Source of the DNA: Stenotrophomonas bentonitica | Lineage (GTDB): Bacteria; Pseudomonadota; Gammaproteobacteria; Xanthomonadales; Xanthomonadaceae | Reading direction: 5' to 3' | Length of the DNA stretch: 64,000 nt | Assembly: GCF_013185915.1 (NCBI RefSeq) | Contig: NZ_JAAZUH010000001.1 | Location: 1,178,001 to 1,242,000 of the forward strand | Shown: positions 53,406 through 62,122 of the stretch, piece by piece | How positions within the stretch are numbered: the first letter of the stretch is position 1 | Layout of the letters: each line of letters starts with the position of its first letter | Program-made: the position numbers and the translations under genes | Notes under the pieces: generated by a model | The model's database searches: none | Seen by the model: only the letters and a program-made list of their open reading frames with translations | Told to the model about the DNA's origin: nothing

Positions 53406-53996
53406 GTGGAACTGGCGCTGTTCGACTTCGACAACACCATTACCGACTGCGACACCTATGCGCGTTTCCTGCGCCGGGTGGCCACGCCGGAACAACTGGC
53501 GCATGCCTGGTGGAAGGTCGGACCGTGGCTGCTGGCGTATCGGCTTAAGCTGATCTCGGCCGAGCGCATCCGCGCGCGCGTCACCTGGCTGGTGATGCGC
53601 GGCCGGCATGGCGACGACATCGCCGCCCAGGCCGCCGGCTTCGCGCGCGACGTGCTGCCTGGCGTGGTGCATCCGAAGATGCTCGAGCAGATCCGCTGGC
53701 ATCAGCAGCAGCGCCACACCGTGGTGGTGGTGTCCGGCTCGCTGGACCTGTACCTGCGCCCGTGGTGCGAAAGCATGGGCGTGGAGATGCTGTGCAACCG
53801 GCTGGAAGGCAGGGACGGGCGGCTGACCGGCCGCTACGCCGACGGCGACCTGGGCCCGCGCAAGGCCGAACGGATCCGCCGCCGCTACGACCTGTCGCGC
53901 TACCTGCGCATCCACGCCTACGGCGACAGCCGGGAAGACCGCCCGATGCTGGCCCTCGCCCATGAGCGCTGGTATCGCGGCAAGCTGCTGAAATGA
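53406..53996 (+). CDS. HAD-IB family phosphatase
   Basis: A 196-residue haloacid-dehalogenase-type hydrolase. Motif [13 protein letters not shown] (about 6-17, nucleophile Asp), motif [14 protein letters not shown], motif [13 protein letters not shown]. The subfamily holds phosphoserine phosphatase-like and PgpC-like enzymes; the substrate is not evident. GTG at 53406 is the start, 4 bases after metG; the end overlaps rnfB by ATGA. The three genes metG-HAD-rnfB are probably one transcript. Confidence 0.85.
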   Translation: MELALFDFDNTITDCDTYARFLRRVATPEQLAHAWWKVGPWLLAYRLKLISAERIRARVTWLVMRGRHGDDIAAQAAGFARDVLPGVVHPKMLEQIRWHQQQRHTVVVVSGSLDLYLRPWCESMGVEMLCNRLEGRDGRLTGRYADGDLGPRKAERIRRRYDLSRYLRIHAYGDSREDRPMLALAHERWYRGKLLK

Positions 53997-54406
53997 TCGC
54001 GCTTGTCGAACGCCTCGATCGGTTGCTGCCGCAGACCCAGTGCGGGCAATGCGGCTTCGACGGCTGCCGCCCGTATGCCGAGGCGATGGCGCGTGGCGAC
54101 GCGGGCGTGGACCATTGCCCGCCCGGTGGCGATGCCGGCGCGCGCGCACTGGCGAAGGTGCTGGGCGTGCCGGCCCTGCCCTACGACCGCAGCCGCGGCC
54201 AGCACCTGCCCGCGCAGGTGGCGCGGGTGGTGGAGGCCGACTGCATCGGCTGCACCAAGTGCATCCAGGCGTGTCCGGTGGATGCGATCGTGGGCGGTGC
54301 CAAGTACATGCACACGGTGATTGCGGATCTGTGTACCGGCTGCGAGTTGTGCATTCCACCGTGTCCGGTGGATTGCATCGAGCTGGTTACGGAAGCGCGG
54401 CCGTAA
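53993..54406 (+). CDS. rnfB: RnfB-type ferredoxin, short form
   Basis: A 137-residue iron-sulfur protein. N-terminal Fe-S site (CGQCGFDGC, about 16-24, with a later Cys in DHCPPGG), then two 4Fe-4S ferredoxin motifs [12 protein letters not shown] and [13 protein letters not shown]. coli RnfB has an N-terminal membrane helix, which is absent here, and no other rnf genes are near, so this is a soluble stand-alone form rather than part of a complete Rnf pump; partner unknown. Its last 20 bases overlap the 3' end of ridA on the other strand. Confidence 0.85.
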   Translation: MIALVERLDRLLPQTQCGQCGFDGCRPYAEAMARGDAGVDHCPPGGDAGARALAKVLGVPALPYDRSRGQHLPAQVARVVEADCIGCTKCIQACPVDAIVGGAKYMHTVIADLCTGCELCIPPCPVDCIELVTEARP

Positions 54407-54734
54407 CCACGATTTCGACCTTCCAGTCCGCGTCGGCCAGCTTGGCTTCCACGGTGGCGCGGGCCGGAGTCATGCCCGGAACCACCCATTCGTCCCACGC
54501 GGCGTTCATGCCGGCGAAATCGGCCATGTCGGCGAGGAAAATCTCGGCGCGCAGCACGTGCTGCTTGTCGCTGGCCACCAGCGCCAGCAGCTTGTCGATC
54601 TCTTCCAGCACCTGGCGGGTCTGGCCGGTGATGTCCTGGCTGGTGTCTTCGGGGATCTGCCCGGAGAGGTAGGCGACCTTGTTGTGCACGGTCATCTCGG
54701 ACATGCGCGGACCGACATCGTAGCGTTCGATCAT
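54387..54734 (-). CDS. RidA family protein
   Basis: A 115-residue RidA/YjgF-type protein: [40 protein letters not shown] and a C-terminal trimer-forming strand ([20 protein letters not shown]). Canonical RidA deaminates enamine/imine intermediates using a conserved Arg (here in PARATVEA). The ending [10 protein letters not shown] is family-like. ATG at 54734 is the conserved start. Convergent with rnfB, 20 bases overlapping. Confidence 0.85.
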   Translation of the reverse strand: MIERYDVGPRMSEMTVHNKVAYLSGQIPEDTSQDITGQTRQVLEEIDKLLALVASDKQHVLRAEIFLADMADFAGMNAAWDEWVVPGMTPARATVEAKLADADWKVEIVVTAALP

Positions 54735-54874
54735 GGCGTGGACTCCTCTGTGATGGTGCGGCCATTGTCGCCGATGCCGCCACACCGCGCACACGCACCC
54801 CGCTTGGCAACGGCGGGCCGGAAGCGCACGATTCCCCGGCAAGGCACGGTGTCGTGCCGGAACCCGCTGCCTCG

Positions 54875-57433
54875 ATGACCGATTCCGTCACTGCCCCTTC
54901 GTCCCGCCTTGGCTGGCGCCGCGCGGCGACCATCCTCTTCAGCCTGGCGATCCTGGCACTGGCCCTGCGTGGCCTGGCCAATGAGTTCGACGATCACGGT
55001 TACCGTGCCATTCGCGACGCATTCCACCAGCTCGGCGCCGGCCAGGTCGCGCTGGCCGTGTTGCTGGGCCTGGCCAGCTACGCCTGCCTGATCGGGTTCG
55101 ATGCGATCGGCCTGCGCCGCAGCGGCAAACGCCTGCACCCCGCGCGCGTGGGCATCACCGCGTTCCTGGCGCACACGCTGGGCCAGACCCTGGGCTTTGC
55201 CGCGCTGACCGGCGGCGCCGTGCGCCTGCGCAGTTACGGCAGTGCCGGGCTGAGCCTGGCCGAGATCGGCCAGGTGGTGCTGATGAGCACGCTGGGCTTC
55301 GTGTTCGGCGCCTGGCTGCTGCTGGCGCTGGCGTTCCTGCTCGAACCCGGTGCGGCGGCGCTGGCGCTGCCGGTGTCGGCACAGGCGGTACGCGTGCTGG
55401 GGGGCGTCGCGCTGCTGGCGTATGTGGGCACCGTGGTGCTGGTCGGCCGCGACGGCCGCACCTTCCACATCCGCGGGCACGCGCTGTGGCTGCCGGACCG
55501 CCGCACCATGCTCGGCGTCACCGCGCTCAGCGTGGTCGAGCTGGTGCTGGCCAGCGCGGCGTTCTACGTGCTGTTGCCGATGGATACTCCGACCGGCCTG
55601 CCTGGCTTCGTGGGGCTGTACCTGGTTGCGGTGCTGGCCGGGCTGATCTCCAGCGTGCCGGCCGGGCTGGGCGTGTTCGAATGGAGCCTGCTCAAGCTGT
55701 TGCCCCAGGTGGCACCGGCCGCCGTGCTGGCGGCCGCCCTGATCTACCGCGTCACCTACTACGTGCTGCCGCTGCTGCTGGCGACGCTGCTGGCGGTGGT
55801 GCCGGCGCTGCGCCGACCGCTCAAGGTGGGCGCGGGTGCCACCCGCGCCGGCTGGACCGCGCTGCGCCCGTGGCTGCCGCAGATCATCGCGCTGGCGGTG
55901 TTCAGCGTCGGCGCGGCGCTGGTGATCGACGGCACCCTGCCGACGCCGCGCCGACACCTGCTGCACGCCTCGCTGCCGATCCTGGAAACCTCGCACCTGC
56001 TCGGCAGCCTGGCCGGTGTGGTGCTGCTGCTGATCGGCCAGGGCCTGCAGCGCCGCAGTCATGCGGCGTGGGTGCTGGCCTTGGCGATCTGCGTGATCGC
56101 GCCGCTGCCGATCTGGCTGCGCGGCGGCCAGGTGCTGATCGCGCTGGCCTCGGTACTGGTCGCGATGGCGCTGTGGGCCTCGCGCCGCGAGTTCTACCGC
56201 CAGGGCGCGCTGCTGGACGAAGCGTGGTCGTGGCCGTGGATCCGCAACCTGGGGCTGGTGCTGGTGGCGGTGATCTGGCTGCTGTTCTTCGTGTACAGCC
56301 ACGTGGAGTACCAGAACGAGTTGTGGTGGCAGTTCGCCGCGCAGGGCAACGCGCCGCGTGCGCTGCGCGCGTTGCTGGTGGTGGCGATCGCGCTGGCCAT
56401 CTTCGGGCTGGCGCGGCTGCTGCACAGCACGCGCACACCGTTGCCGGCGGCTGACGGCGCGACCCTGGACGCACTGGCGCCGATCCTGCAGGAAGCGCAG
56501 GACACCCAGGCCTGCCTGGTGCTGACCGCCGACAAGGCAGTCCTGCGCGATGCGGCCGGGCACGGCTTCGTGATGATGCAGCGCTATGGCGGTTCATTGA
56601 TCGCAATGGGCGACCCGGTGGGACCGCCGGAGGTGGCCCGGGCGTTGATCTGGCGCTTCCGCGAGGAAGCCGACCGGCTCGGCCTGCGCCCGGTGTTCTA
56701 CCAGGTCGGCGAAGCGTATTGGCAGACCTATCTGGACCTGGGCCTGACCCTGGTCAAGCTGGGCGAGGAAGCGATGGTGCCGCTGCAGGACTTCGGGCTG
56801 GAGGGGCGTGAGCGCGCCGAGCTGCGCCAGGCCTGGAACCGCGGCAAGCGCGGCGGACTCAGCTTCCGCGTGGTGCCGCCCGCCGATGTAGCGGCGTTGA
56901 TTCCCGCGCTGGCGGTGGTCTCGCAGCAGTGGCTGGACGACAAGGCCGGCGACGAAAAGGGCTTTTCGCTGGGCAGTTTCGATCCGGCCTACCTGGCCCG
57001 TTTCCCGGTGGCGGTGGTGGAAGCGGAAGGTCGCATCGTGGCGTTCGCCAACCTGTGGCAGGCCCCGGCCGGGCATGAGCTGTCGGTGGACCTGATGCGG
57101 CACGTCGACGACGCGCCCAAGGGCACGATGGATTTCCTGTTCATCGAGCTGTTCCTGTGGGGCCGCGAAAACGGCTTCCACCGTTTCTCGCTGGGCATGG
57201 CGCCGCTCTCGGGCCTGGCCCAGCACCGGCTGGCGGGTCGCTGGAACCGCTTCGCCAATGTGGTGGCCCGCCACGGCGAGCGCTTCTACGGCTTCAGCGG
57301 CCTGCGCCGCTTCAAGTCCAAGTTCGCCCCCCAGTGGCGCGCCCGCTACCTGGCCGCCCCCGGCGGCATGCACCTGCCGGCGGCACTGCTGGATGCCACG
57401 CGCCTGATCTCACTCTCCCCGCGCAAAGGGTAG
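54875..57433 (+). CDS. mprF: Bifunctional lysylphosphatidylglycerol synthase/flippase MprF
   Basis: An 852-residue membrane protein: N-terminal flippase-like part with about 12-14 helices (about 20-525; GITAFLAHTLGQTLGFAALT, SSVPAGLGVFEWSLLKLLPQ) and a C-terminal DUF2156 aminoacyl-transferase domain (about 545-835; YGGSLIAMGDPVGPP, FYQVGEAYWQTYLDLGL, AWNRGKRGGLSFRV, FLFIELFLWGRENGFHRFSL). It adds lysine (or another amino acid) from aminoacyl-tRNA to phosphatidylglycerol, giving resistance to cationic peptides. ATG 54875 chosen; GTG 54854 is possible. The TAG stop lies in the GTAG of a REP. Convergent neighbour is the probable hydrolase VirJ/AcvB. Confidence 0.9.
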   Translation: MTDSVTAPSSRLGWRRAATILFSLAILALALRGLANEFDDHGYRAIRDAFHQLGAGQVALAVLLGLASYACLIGFDAIGLRRSGKRLHPARVGITAFLAHTLGQTLGFAALTGGAVRLRSYGSAGLSLAEIGQVVLMSTLGFVFGAWLLLALAFLLEPGAAALALPVSAQAVRVLGGVALLAYVGTVVLVGRDGRTFHIRGHALWLPDRRTMLGVTALSVVELVLASAAFYVLLPMDTPTGLPGFVGLYLVAVLAGLISSVPAGLGVFEWSLLKLLPQVAPAAVLAAALIYRVTYYVLPLLLATLLAVVPALRRPLKVGAGATRAGWTALRPWLPQIIALAVFSVGAALVIDGTLPTPRRHLLHASLPILETSHLLGSLAGVVLLLIGQGLQRRSHAAWVLALAICVIAPLPIWLRGGQVLIALASVLVAMALWASRREFYRQGALLDEAWSWPWIRNLGLVLVAVIWLLFFVYSHVEYQNELWWQFAAQGNAPRALRALLVVAIALAIFGLARLLHSTRTPLPAADGATLDALAPILQEAQDTQACLVLTADKAVLRDAAGHGFVMMQRYGGSLIAMGDPVGPPEVARALIWRFREEADRLGLRPVFYQVGEAYWQTYLDLGLTLVKLGEEAMVPLQDFGLEGRERAELRQAWNRGKRGGLSFRVVPPADVAALIPALAVVSQQWLDDKAGDEKGFSLGSFDPAYLARFPVAVVEAEGRIVAFANLWQAPAGHELSVDLMRHVDDAPKGTMDFLFIELFLWGRENGFHRFSLGMAPLSGLAQHRLAGRWNRFANVVARHGERFYGFSGLRRFKSKFAPQWRARYLAAPGGMHLPAALLDATRLISLSPRKG

Positions 57434-57455
57434 AGCCGGGCCCTGCCCGGCTAAC
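57430..57455. repeat. SMAG-type REP between mprF and virJ
   Basis: GTAGAGCCGGGCCCTGCCCG then GCTAAC. Its GTAG gives the mprF stop codon, and its far end (CTA, 57451-57453) gives the virJ stop on the other strand. Confidence 0.85.
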
Positions 57456-58836
57456 GCGCCGAACCTGCGCCCGTAGCGCCGGGCTCTGCCCGGCCAAGAT
57501 GCTCAAGCAGCGTCTTCGCCAGGCGGTCATAGTCGCCCTTGAAATGATGGTCGCCGGGCAGCGCGATCACCGTGGCGTGCCCCTTGGGCAGCTCCGGGCA
57601 GAGAGCGTCCTCGTCGTTCTCGCCATACAGGCACAGCGTGCGTTCGGCCGGGAGCTTCGCGATTTCAGGCGCGATCGGCAGCCCACCGCCGCCACCGCCC
57701 AGCCAGTTGCTGACATGGAATTCGTAGTCGGCCTTGCGACCGACTGACATCAACCCGATCAATGCCACCGAGTCGCGCGTGGCCGGATCCAGCTGGTTGA
57801 TCGCCGCCGGCAGCACATCCGCGCCCTGCGAGAAGCCGACCAGCAGCAGGCGCTTGCGCTGCCACTGCCGACCGTAGTGCTGCGCGATGCGCTCCAGGTC
57901 GCGGGCAAAGCCTTCGGGCGTGCGCGCGGTCCAGAAGTAGCGCAGCGAGTCCACGCCTACCACCGAGACGCCGCCCTCGCCAAGCGCGGCCGCTACGTCC
58001 TTGTCCAGGCCGGCCCAGCCGCCGTCGCCGGACACGAAGATGGCCAGCGTGTCGCCCGGCGTGCGCGACGGCACTTCCACCACCGGCAGCCCCTTCAGGT
58101 CATCCGGCGGCGGCGCCAGGCTGATGCCCTTCTGCGCACCGATCACCTGCACGGCGGCCTGCAGGCCCGGCAGGTCGGAGCCACTAGCGGTGCGCTGGAA
58201 CTGACGCCCCATGTCCACGCGGCGTACGAAGGCGGCAGCGTCGCCGGCGGCGCAGTGGTGATCGCCAGCCGCGTTCAACCAGGGAAAACTCAGTTCGGCC
58301 GGCTGCAGGCGACCGTGGCTGACCCCGGCGCCACAGACCGCACGTTCGCGCGCCTGGTCCGGGCAGAAGCCCGTGGTGACCAGGCCGGCGAATATCTGCG
58401 TGTCGGCCTGCGCGGCCACTGCATAGGCCAGCTCGGCGCCGCTGCCGTCGCCGCCGATCAGCGGCAGGTGGTAGCCGGGCACATGCAGGTAGGCCTGCAC
58501 CCAGCGCGAGAAGTTTTCCACGTCGCCCGCACCAAACGAGCAGCTGCCGCCACCTTCCGCCGCCAGTGCCTTGCGCAGTCGGGCCACGTCCACCTGCGCG
58601 ACCAGCGCACCCTGCGCGCGCAGGGCGTCCAGGCGCTGCTGCGAACGCGCGGCGTCATGGCCGCCATCGAACCAGATCACCACGCGCTGCGGGTGGCCGT
58701 CCGGGGCATAAACCGGGATGTCCTGGAAGCGTCCGTGACTGACCTGCTGCGGTGCCGCCGAGGCCGGCAGCGCGCCCAACAACGACGCCATGCCCATCAC
58801 CACGCCCACCGCCCTGCCCACACTGGCTCGCCGCAT
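57451..58836 (-). CDS. VirJ/AcvB family protein (probable lysyl-phosphatidylglycerol hydrolase)
   Basis: A 461-residue exported protein: signal peptide (VGVVMGMASLLGALPASAAP), a first alpha/beta region (about 40-220) with a degenerate nucleophile elbow GGDGSGAELAY, and a second VirJ domain (about 265-450) with SGDGGWAGLDKDVA, GVDSLRYFWTARTPE, nucleophile elbow GFSQGADVLP and C-terminal GDHHFKGDYD. Agrobacterium AcvB hydrolyses lysyl-phosphatidylglycerol, so its place tail-to-tail with mprF suggests paired synthesis and turnover. ATG 58836 with AGGA upstream. The last residues (about LGRAEPGATGAGSAR) are encoded by REP sequence, including the stop. Confidence 0.85.
   Translation of the reverse strand: MRRASVGRAVGVVMGMASLLGALPASAAPQQVSHGRFQDIPVYAPDGHPQRVVIWFDGGHDAARSQQRLDALRAQGALVAQVDVARLRKALAAEGGGSCSFGAGDVENFSRWVQAYLHVPGYHLPLIGGDGSGAELAYAVAAQADTQIFAGLVTTGFCPDQARERAVCGAGVSHGRLQPAELSFPWLNAAGDHHCAAGDAAAFVRRVDMGRQFQRTASGSDLPGLQAAVQVIGAQKGISLAPPPDDLKGLPVVEVPSRTPGDTLAIFVSGDGGWAGLDKDVAAALGEGGVSVVGVDSLRYFWTARTPEGFARDLERIAQHYGRQWQRKRLLLVGFSQGADVLPAAINQLDPATRDSVALIGLMSVGRKADYEFHVSNWLGGGGGGLPIAPEIAKLPAERTLCLYGENDEDALCPELPKGHATVIALPGDHHFKGDYDRLAKTLLEHLGRAEPGATGAGSAR
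57473..57495. repeat. SMAG-type REP inside the 3' end of virJ
   Basis: GTAGCGCCGGGCTCTGCCCG then GCC; read on the minus strand it encodes the virJ residues GRAEPGAT. A second copy of the element 18 bases from the first. Confidence 0.8.
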
Positions 58837-58913
58837 CGTCACGCATCCTGGAAAAGTGGCCCCACGATACGCCTGTCCCCTGCGTACGGCATGTACACAG
58901 ACTGGCTGCTGTA

Positions 58914-59567
58914 TCAGCCCCTGGAAGCCGCAGCCACTGCGGCGCGGCGCGCCTGGCGCCACGACTGCAGCGCCGCCACGACCAGCCACAGCACCACAGC
59001 GGCGATCACCAGCTTCTGCCCGGCACCGCGCGGCGGTCCGCGCCACAGCACGTGCAGCCACAGCAGCGCGAAGCACAGCCACGCCCACCACCAGGCGGGA
59101 CCGGCCCAGCGATGCCACTGCGGGTCGGCGCGCAGGTACCAGCTCTGCAGCAGCATGGCCACGCTCACGCACAGGAAGGCGGTGTTGGCGGCAACGCCAT
59201 GCACCAGCGGCGCCAGCAGCGGTGCCTGCTCCGGCAGCCAGCTGTCGCCGATCGCCACGCCCATCAGGCCCAGTCCGGCAACGCAGAACAGCAGCGGTGC
59301 GGCCGCACTGCGGCGGGGCGAGCGGCTGGCCGTGTACAGCGACCAGGCCAGCAGCATGATTGCCACCGCCAGCACGCAGTAGGCGGTGCGCAGCGCCAGG
59401 CCCCACGGCCCGTGCAGGTACAGGCTCAGGGTGGCCTGCACCCAGTCCAGGTCCTGTCGCGCCCATTGCGTCCACAGGGCGATGAGCACGAACCCGGCCA
59501 GCGCCAGCAGCGCGAGCTGCGCAACATGGGCATGCAGGGGCAGGCGAACGCGCGGCGCGTCACTCAC
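58914..59567 (-). CDS. DUF998-like membrane protein
   Basis: A 217-residue polytopic protein with about six helices (about 17-35, 53-75, 90-108, 120-140, 153-175, 183-203). Segments HGPWGLALRTAYCVLAVAIM and APLLFCVAGLGLMGVAIGD resemble DUF998 proteins, as does the unrelated-locus gene at 12667. Function unknown. GTG at 59567 overlaps the stop of the upstream small gene (GTGA), so translation is coupled. Confidence 0.65.
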   Translation of the reverse strand: MSDAPRVRLPLHAHVAQLALLALAGFVLIALWTQWARQDLDWVQATLSLYLHGPWGLALRTAYCVLAVAIMLLAWSLYTASRSPRRSAAAPLLFCVAGLGLMGVAIGDSWLPEQAPLLAPLVHGVAANTAFLCVSVAMLLQSWYLRADPQWHRWAGPAWWWAWLCFALLWLHVLWRGPPRGAGQKLVIAAVVLWLVVAALQSWRQARRAAVAAASRG

Positions 59568-59755
59568 GGCTCGGCCTCGGGGTGGCGCTGCCGCCAGGCG
59601 GCCAATTCGCTGCGGTAACGCTGCAGTTCGTCGCTGTAGAGGTCGAGCACGCACAGCGGACAGCCGCTGCCGCAGCATTCATTGGGGCCGGGCTCTTCCG
59701 GTGCGATCGGGCGCGGATCCGGGTCGGCGGCGGAGGTAGGCAGGGGCACGGGCAT
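59564..59755 (-). CDS. Small oxidoreductase-like domain protein
   Basis: A 63-residue protein with the cysteine motif NECCGSGCPLCVLDLYSDEL (about 29-48), which is the Oxidoreductase-like N-terminal domain found in short bacterial proteins and in some eukaryotic reductases. It may bind a metal. Followed by a coupled membrane-protein gene. The ATG at 59755 gives the family-size product; a longer frame upstream covers the HD gene in another frame. Confidence 0.75.
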   Translation of the reverse strand: MPVPLPTSAADPDPRPIAPEEPGPNECCGSGCPLCVLDLYSDELQRYRSELAAWRQRHPEAEP

Positions 59756-59778
59756 GCGCCCAGTGTAAGCGACCCGCT

Positions 59779-60381
59779 TCAGCGCCCGAGCCGGCGGCGC
59801 AGGTTGGCGCGCGCGGCGGCGTCCAGCCGCTGGTGGAAGAACTCGCTCAGGAAGATCCGCGGGCTGCGCAGCAGGTGGCTGAGGAAGCGCCGCCGGTTGA
59901 GCCGGAACAGGAAGCCCGGGACATGCCCGGCATACTCTTCGGCAATGCCCCGGTCGTACGCGTCGAACACCTCGGCCGGGGCGCCCAGGATCGCCATGTC
60001 GCAATCCAGGAACAGCGCCGCTTCCGGGTCAACGTCGCCGGCGCCTAGCATGCCGTGTCGGGCGGTCAGCAGGATCAGCTGCTCCACGCGTGGCCCGTCC
60101 ACGCCCGCGCCGGGCAGCCAGCGCTCGATCTGCGCCAGTGCCAGTGCCGCCGAACGCGCTTCATTGTCCTTGCGCCCGGCGTCATAGATGGCGTCGTGAT
60201 AGAGCGCGGCCAGCTGCACTTCGCGGGGGTGCTGCCAACCGGGCCCGTCGGCGACGGCCTGGCAGTGCTCCAGCACGGCGCGCACATGCGCGTAGCCGTG
60301 ATACGCCCGGGGCGGCGCCGCGTAGGCGGCTTCCAGGTCGGCCTGCATGGCCGCCGGCAGGGAGAGCGGTGCGAAGGTCAT
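59779..60381 (-). CDS. HD-domain hydrolase (predicted metal-dependent phosphohydrolase)
   Basis: A 200-residue protein with the HD pattern of the COG4339 group: YHGYAHVRAVLEHC (His about 30-33), LAALYHDAIYDAG (HD at about 63-64), RHGMLGAGDVDPEAALFLDC with a later conserved Asp in FLDCDMAILG. Probably a nucleotide phosphohydrolase, substrate unknown. ATG at 60381; an upstream ATG at 60417 adds 12 residues. Divergent from the transglutaminase-like gene. Confidence 0.8.
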   Translation of the reverse strand: MTFAPLSLPAAMQADLEAAYAAPPRAYHGYAHVRAVLEHCQAVADGPGWQHPREVQLAALYHDAIYDAGRKDNEARSAALALAQIERWLPGAGVDGPRVEQLILLTARHGMLGAGDVDPEAALFLDCDMAILGAPAEVFDAYDRGIAEEYAGHVPGFLFRLNRRRFLSHLLRSPRIFLSEFFHQRLDAAARANLRRRLGR

Positions 60382-60520
60382 GGCCGCATCATTGGCCGGG
60401 GCCGGGGCCGATGGCAAGCACGACCATGGGCGCGGCAGCCCGACAAGCGGCGCGCGGATCGGCGCGACCGGGCCTAGACTGAACTCACGAATGCTCCGTC
60501 ATCCCTGCGAGGTGACCGCG

Positions 60521-61666
60521 ATGAACGGCTGGAAATCCCTTGCCCTGCTGGCCCTGCTGGCGTCTGCTGCGTGTCCTGCCCTGGCGGTGGCGCCGCCAGC
60601 CACCGCCCCCGCCGCGGCGCTGGACGTGGCCGTGCGGCCGGTGCCCTCCCCCGAGCAGATCCTGGCCATCCCGCCCGAGCTGCGCGCGTTGCTGCAGCAG
60701 CGGGTCATTGCGGCCGCCAATTCGCGCGAGCAGCGGCTTGAGCGGCTGGTGCACCTGATCTTCGACGAAGACGGCATGCACCTGGAGTACGACCCCTACG
60801 CCACCCACACCCTGGCCGAAACCTGGCAGACCCATCGCGCCAACTGCCTGTCGTTCACCCTGATGTTCGTGACCCTTGCACGCGCCGCCGGGATCGATGC
60901 ACGCGTGCAGGAAGTGGCGCAGGTGGTCACCTGGCACCAGGACGAAGGCGTGATCTACAACGTCGGCCACGTCAATGTCGGGCTGAACCTCAACGGACGC
61001 ACCGCCGTGGTCGACCTGGACCGCAACGTGCTGTACGACCGCTACGGGCCGCGCCCGATCACCCAGCAGCGCGCACTGGCGCATTTCTACAACAACCGCG
61101 GCGCGGCGCAGATGGCCGACGGCAACACCGCGCAGGCGCGCGCCTACCTGGATGCCGCCCTGGCCATGTCACCGGAGTTTCCGGCCGGCTGGAACAACAT
61201 GGGGGTGCTCGACACCCGCTTGGGTCGGCTGGACCAGGCGCGCCAGGATTACGAGAAGGCCCTGCAGATCCAGCCGCGGCATGTGGCGGCACTCACCAAT
61301 GCCAGCGCGCTGTACCGGCGGCTGGGCGACGCGCGTCGCGCCGATCGCCTGGCCGCCCGCCTCCAGCAGGTACAGAAGGCTGACCCGTTCGCGCAGTTCC
61401 GGCTGGGCAACGAGGCCGAACAACGCCACGACTATGCGCAGGCCATCGACTACTACCAGCGTGCGATTCGTCTCTACAGCAGCGCGCACCAGTTCCACTT
61501 CGGGCTGGCGCGCGCCTACTTCCTGGCCGGCGACACCCGGCACGCATCGCTGGAAATGACCCGCGCCCGCGACCTGTCGGGCGAGAATGCCGACTCGCTG
61601 CGGGCGAGCTACCAGGCGAAGCTGGACAGCCTGCAGCGGTGGCGCCAGCGCACGACCACCAACTGA
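60521..61666 (+). CDS. Transglutaminase-like/TPR exported protein
   Basis: A 381-residue protein: signal peptide (MNGWKSLALLALLASAACPA, with a possible lipobox SAAC at 15-18), a transglutaminase-like region (about 60-185, with THRANCLSFTLMFVTLARAA: catalytic-type Cys; GHVNVGLNLNG: His), then tetratricopeptide repeats (about 195-375: FYNNRGAAQMADGNTAQARA, AGWNNMGVLDTRLGRLDQA, FRLGNEAEQRHDYAQAIDYY). The role is unknown. GAGGT precedes ATG 60521; the upstream ATG at 60491 is less likely. Ends 3 bases before the convergent yjdM. Confidence 0.8.
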   Translation: MNGWKSLALLALLASAACPALAVAPPATAPAAALDVAVRPVPSPEQILAIPPELRALLQQRVIAAANSREQRLERLVHLIFDEDGMHLEYDPYATHTLAETWQTHRANCLSFTLMFVTLARAAGIDARVQEVAQVVTWHQDEGVIYNVGHVNVGLNLNGRTAVVDLDRNVLYDRYGPRPITQQRALAHFYNNRGAAQMADGNTAQARAYLDAALAMSPEFPAGWNNMGVLDTRLGRLDQARQDYEKALQIQPRHVAALTNASALYRRLGDARRADRLAARLQQVQKADPFAQFRLGNEAEQRHDYAQAIDYYQRAIRLYSSAHQFHFGLARAYFLAGDTRHASLEMTRARDLSGENADSLRASYQAKLDSLQRWRQRTTTN

Positions 61667-61669
61667 AGG

Positions 61670-62005
61670 TCAGGCCTTCTTGAGGAAGCAGGTCTTCAGC
61701 ACCAGCCCCTTGATCTTGTCCGAGTTGCCTTCGATGTGCTCGGCGTCGTCCTCGACCAGGCGGATGTTGCGGATCACGGTGCCCTGCTTCAGCGGGATCG
61801 ACGAGCCCTTGACCTTGAGGTCCTTGATCACCGTGACCGTGTCGCCGGCTTCCAGCACGTTGCCATTGCTGTCGCGTACCACCACCGCCTGGGTGCCCGC
61901 GTCGCCGGCCGCCCACTCGAAGCCGCAGTCGGCGCAGATCCACAGCGCGCCGTCGGCGTAGGTGTTTTCCAGGGTGCATTGCGGGCAGGCGGGTACGGCG
62001 GACAT
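61670..62005 (-). CDS. yjdM: Zinc-ribbon protein YjdM (PhnA family)
   Basis: A 111-residue protein: N-terminal zinc ribbon CPQCTLENTYADGALWICADC (two CxxC pairs, split here as CPQC and CADC) and a C-terminal SH3-like domain (VRDSNGNVLEAGDTVTVIKD, IEGNSDKIKGLVLKTCFLKK). This is E. coli YjdM (formerly PhnA), of unknown function despite the old link to phosphonates. ATG 62005; a longer upstream frame is not coding. Confidence 0.92.
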   Translation of the reverse strand: MSAVPACPQCTLENTYADGALWICADCGFEWAAGDAGTQAVVVRDSNGNVLEAGDTVTVIKDLKVKGSSIPLKQGTVIRNIRLVEDDAEHIEGNSDKIKGLVLKTCFLKKA

Positions 62006-62122
62006 GATGAAGCCTTCAGGAACGGAACAGCCGCCATTGTAACCGCCCGGCCCGGACGGGCCTTGCACCGGCGGTCCGCTTGCCGCACAGTGCGCGCCCC
62101 CTGACCCTTCGGCCTGGCCCGC

